NCBI RefSeq assembly: GCF_007744075.1
Contig: NZ_CP036266.1
Location: forward strand, 4,759,748 to 4,823,747
Source: Gimesia chilikensis
Lineage (GTDB): Bacteria > Planctomycetota > Planctomycetia > Planctomycetales > Planctomycetaceae
Direction of reading: 5' to 3'
DNA: 64,000 bases
The notes below the pieces were generated by a model. The model searched no databases. It was given only the letters and a program-made list of their open reading frames with translations, and was not told the origin of the DNA. A program made the translations under genes and the position numbers. Shown piece by piece: positions 61,619 through 64,000 of the stretch (its first letter is position 1; the number at the start of each line of letters is the position of its first letter).

Positions 61619-63232
61619 TCAGGGGCTTTCAGTGCCGTTACTTCTGCCGGCCTTGATATATTGTTTCAACAGGGCGTGCATCTGTTGCACCTGCTGCGGA
61701 TGCTGTTTTGCGATGTCGGTAGATTCTTCGATGTCCTGGTCCAGATCATACAGGGTATACGCAACGGGGATGCTGTCATCCAGAACTTGCTCGACCGTTT
61801 GGGGGCCGCGGATCGTCAGTTTGAATTGTCCCTGTCGGACGGCGAACGTGCCGTTGTGATGATTGTGGACAATTGCCTTATGGAAGGAGACGGGCCGCGA
61901 TTCGCCTTGCAGGGCCGGGTAGAAACTCACGCCATCTTCTGCGGTGCTGCTGTCGAGCGGGACATCCAGCATTTCTGCCAGCGTAGGCAGGACGTCGTTG
62001 AAGACGATCGTAGTCGAACAGGTTTCGCCTGGCTTGATGACTGTGGGCCAGCGCACGAGAAATGGAACGCGGTGCCCCCCTTCTTCGAGGCCCCCTTTCC
62101 AGCCGGTACAGGGACCGTTGCTGTCGTGACCGTAGATCATGGTATCGCCGCGAACCCAGCGCTGGGGATAGCCTTTGGTGCGGTTCACGGGCCCATTGTC
62201 GCTGGTGAAGATGACGAGAGTGTTGTCGGCGATGCCCAGGTCGTCCAGCTTCCGGAGCAGCTTGCCAACGTGGTAATCGAGCTCGACGACGAAATCGCCA
62301 TAGGTGCCGGCTTTGCTTTTGCCCATGAACTCCTTGTGGGGAACGATCGGGTTATGGGGTGTGGTCATCGCGTAATAGAGGAAGAAGGGCTGGTCGGGTT
62401 TCGTGCGGACCGCGGACTCGACGAACTCGCAGGCCTTGTGCGACAGCGTGGGAACGAGTCGATCCATAGTGTAGCCGGCGGCGACAATGTTATCGTCCCG
62501 ACCATACCATTCGCCGTGTTGTGCTTTGGCCTGGGCGGAAGTCATGGTGGGAATGACGGTCACACGGTTGTTCTCGATGAAAGCGGCGGGGTTCATCTCT
62601 GCAGAACCGGCGGTGCCGAAGGAGTAAGCGAAACCAAAGTCTCGCGGACCTTTCAACGCCGGAGAAGCGAAGTCGATATTTTTAAAGTTCTGATAGTTGG
62701 GGTCGACGCGGATCTGTGCCCGTTCGCTTTCGTCGTGCAGCTTCCAGTCGATGCCCTGGTGCCATTTACCGACGAGTCCGGTCCGGTAGCCAGCTTCCTG
62801 CATCAGGTTCGCAATGGTTTTGCGGCCCGGTTCGATCAGGGTACCTGCGAAATTCGCGAGGTTCCCCCCCGAACCCAGGCGGGTACGCCACATGTAGCGG
62901 CCGGTGAGCAGGCCGTAGCGGGAGGGGACACAATAGGAGCCCGCGGCGTGGGCATCGGTGAAGGTCAGGCTCTGACGGGCGAGTTGATCGAGATGGGGTG
63001 TCGGAATCCGGCTGTCGGCGTTGAGGGCGGTGACGTCACCATAGCCCATATCATCTGCAAGTATAAATACAATATTAGGTACACTCTTCTTTTCAGAGGA
63101 ATATGCTATATTAAGCGAACCAAACACAATGTATAATGTCAGTGTTGTAAGGATGAGTGTAGTAATATTATGTAGTAAATATCTATTTGATGATTTTTCA
63201 TCAAGCCCGGAAATTACTGCTGCAGGTTGCAT
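61619..63232 (-). CDS. Exported Cys-type sulfatase
   Basis: ATG 63232 follows TTGGAG by five bases and gives 537 residues. The open frame runs to 63562, but that part is antisense to the integrase gene. The signal peptide is ITTLILTTLTLYIVFGSL. The mature enzyme begins NIVFILADDMGYGDV with metal-binding aspartates and has Cys101 in CVPSRYGLLTGRY, the C-x-P-S-R site converted to formylglycine. GKWHQG and FTSDNGPV follow as expected. It would hydrolyse sulfate esters, probably of algal glycans. The first 250 bases are markedly AT-rich compared with the rest. Confidence 0.93.
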   Translation of the reverse strand: MQPAAVISGLDEKSSNRYLLHNITTLILTTLTLYIVFGSLNIAYSSEKKSVPNIVFILADDMGYGDVTALNADSRIPTPHLDQLARQSLTFTDAHAAGSYCVPSRYGLLTGRYMWRTRLGSGGNLANFAGTLIEPGRKTIANLMQEAGYRTGLVGKWHQGIDWKLHDESERAQIRVDPNYQNFKNIDFASPALKGPRDFGFAYSFGTAGSAEMNPAAFIENNRVTVIPTMTSAQAKAQHGEWYGRDDNIVAAGYTMDRLVPTLSHKACEFVESAVRTKPDQPFFLYYAMTTPHNPIVPHKEFMGKSKAGTYGDFVVELDYHVGKLLRKLDDLGIADNTLVIFTSDNGPVNRTKGYPQRWVRGDTMIYGHDSNGPCTGWKGGLEEGGHRVPFLVRWPTVIKPGETCSTTIVFNDVLPTLAEMLDVPLDSSTAEDGVSFYPALQGESRPVSFHKAIVHNHHNGTFAVRQGQFKLTIRGPQTVEQVLDDSIPVAYTLYDLDQDIEESTDIAKQHPQQVQQMHALLKQYIKAGRSNGTESP

Positions 63233-63354
63233 AATGGCTCCAATCAAAGTGATTCTTCTCGGGGATTGCAAGTTATTACCTTTTGGTATCAGCCAATGGA
63301 ACCAGCGGGTCAAGCAAATCATTACCCGAATCATTTTTGATGAAGCGGAACAGC

Positions 63355-64000
63355 ATGAAACAAAAACGCACAAAACGACGTCAAACACATGGTTCCGCCT
63401 GGCATTGGAAGCAGACGGACTGCTGGTACTATACCCAGCCAGGTACCAAAAAACGGATTGCGCTGTTCGACGAAAAAGGCGAGCGACTTCGCGGTAAAAA
63501 ACAGAAACGCGAAGCCGAAATCGCACTGGCCAGAGAAAAACTAACCTGGTCTGATGAAACAACTATTCATGCAAATCATGGTCCCTGGTTGGTAGCACGG
63601 GTTTGTTCTGAATATCTGCAGTACTGTGAACGCAGTCTGGAAAAAAACACAATGAGCAAAGGGCATTGTATTAACTCAGTTGCCTGGCTGAATGACCTTT
63701 GTGGCTACTGTGGAGCGCTTCCAGTTTCTGATCTCAAAAAAGGACATGTGCAGGAATGGATTGATAGTCACGAGACTTGGAAGAGCCCGGCCACACGTCG
63801 GAGTGTTATCTCGATTGTGAATGCCGCGTTTAACCGCGCTGAAGAGATGTTCGGAGTAGTCAATCCGATTAAAGGGCTCAAGAAGCCGAAAGAAAATCCA
63901 CGCTTGGCTTCTCTCTCCCCCGAAGAAGAGCAGGCACTATACGATATTTGTGAGCCCTGCTTCAGCAATTTCCTCTTTGCTGCGATTCATACTGGACTTC
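63355..64000 (+). CDS. Tyrosine recombinase/integrase, N-terminal part, cut by the window edge
   Basis: An open frame from ATG 63355 runs 215 codons off the window without a stop. The very basic N-terminus (MKQKRTKRRQTHG) is followed by a small domain typical of phage-type integrases (WHWKQTDCWYYTQPGTKKRI). A core-binding domain follows (VCSEYLQYCERSLEKNTMSK to VKKGHVQEWIDSHETWKSPA), with TRRSVISIVNAAFNRAEE. The catalytic domain starts at PRLASLSPEEEQALYDI, and the window ends at IHTGL just before the expected catalytic arginine. Such enzymes integrate mobile elements. Divergent from the sulfatase gene with 122 bases between. Confidence 0.88.
   Translation, partial: MKQKRTKRRQTHGSAWHWKQTDCWYYTQPGTKKRIALFDEKGERLRGKKQKREAEIALAREKLTWSDETTIHANHGPWLVARVCSEYLQYCERSLEKNTMSKGHCINSVAWLNDLCGYCGALPVSDLKKGHVQEWIDSHETWKSPATRRSVISIVNAAFNRAEEMFGVVNPIKGLKKPKENPRLASLSPEEEQALYDICEPCFSNFLFAAIHTGL

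Noticed and set aside
61550..63136. 528-codon open frame on the plus strand
   Set aside because: It is exactly antisense to the sulfatase gene, which has all family motifs; the predicted product has no recognisable features and reflects high third-position GC.
63233..63562. Longer N-terminus for the sulfatase
   Set aside because: The extra 110 codons are antisense to the integrase gene and precede a normal signal peptide; ATG 63232 has a ribosome-binding site.
1..64000. CRISPR arrays, tRNA and rRNA genes
   Set aside because: No regularly spaced short direct repeats and no convincing tRNA or rRNA sequence were seen by eye; a covariance-model search would be needed to exclude a single tRNA.

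Overview
The window is bacterial chromosome from a member of the Planctomycetota, most likely a Gimesia-like species. The evidence is gene content: a PSD1/DUF1549/DUF1553 cytochrome-type protein paired with a DUF1501 protein, a DUF1559 prepilin-like protein, Tat-exported Gfo/Idh/MocA and TIM-barrel proteins, a Cys-type sulfatase, a NEW2/NPCBM-like protein, a TIGR03067 protein and several polysaccharide-active enzymes. GC content is moderate over most of the window. It drops clearly at about 32.7-35.7 kb, 37.4-37.9 kb and in the first 250 bases of the sulfatase gene. The species name is an inference.

Layout. 0-28.5 kb is ordinary chromosome. It holds the end of pdxA, a histidine phosphatase, a lyase/FAD-oxidoreductase pair, a small M41-like metallopeptidase, a GGCT-like protein, a hybrid sensor kinase with a degenerate ATP site, a TauD-type oxygenase, exported sugar-metabolism proteins, purQ, a LeuA-like synthase without its regulatory domain, a Kef-type antiporter, a Gfo/Idh protein, a PIG-L deacetylase, and the PSD1-DUF1501 operon.

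28.5-49 kb is an accessory zone of single, mostly unrelated genes. It contains at least three extra copies of the 3' end of the DUF1501 gene. They separate a scramblase/LURP-like gene, a SUMF1-domain gene, two orphans, and an AT-rich three-gene block (Fe-S HhH-GPD-like protein, membrane protein, GIY-YIG nuclease with DUF4357). The same topology recurs at 47-48 kb, where a second gene has a decayed copy of its own 3' end on the far side of an inserted gene. A degenerate, roughly 100-base palindromic element follows many genes here. A second, roughly 200-base repeat with two hairpins occurs four times in one orientation. Two SUKH-type immunity-like genes, a paralogous gene pair and an IS3 transposase remnant also lie here.

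49-64 kb returns to ordinary content: a membrane-anchored glycerophosphodiesterase, a DUF1559 protein, a PL6-type lyase, a TIGR03067 protein, an aldo/keto reductase, a VOC protein and a sulfatase. The right edge cuts a tyrosine-recombinase (integrase) gene that runs off the window, so a mobile element probably starts or ends here.

The two most interesting signals are the repeated gene-tail insertion pattern with its shared boundary repeat, and the AT-rich glycosylase-like / membrane / GIY-YIG block, which looks like an undescribed DNA-targeting, possibly defence, module. Both readings are inferences from sequence alone.
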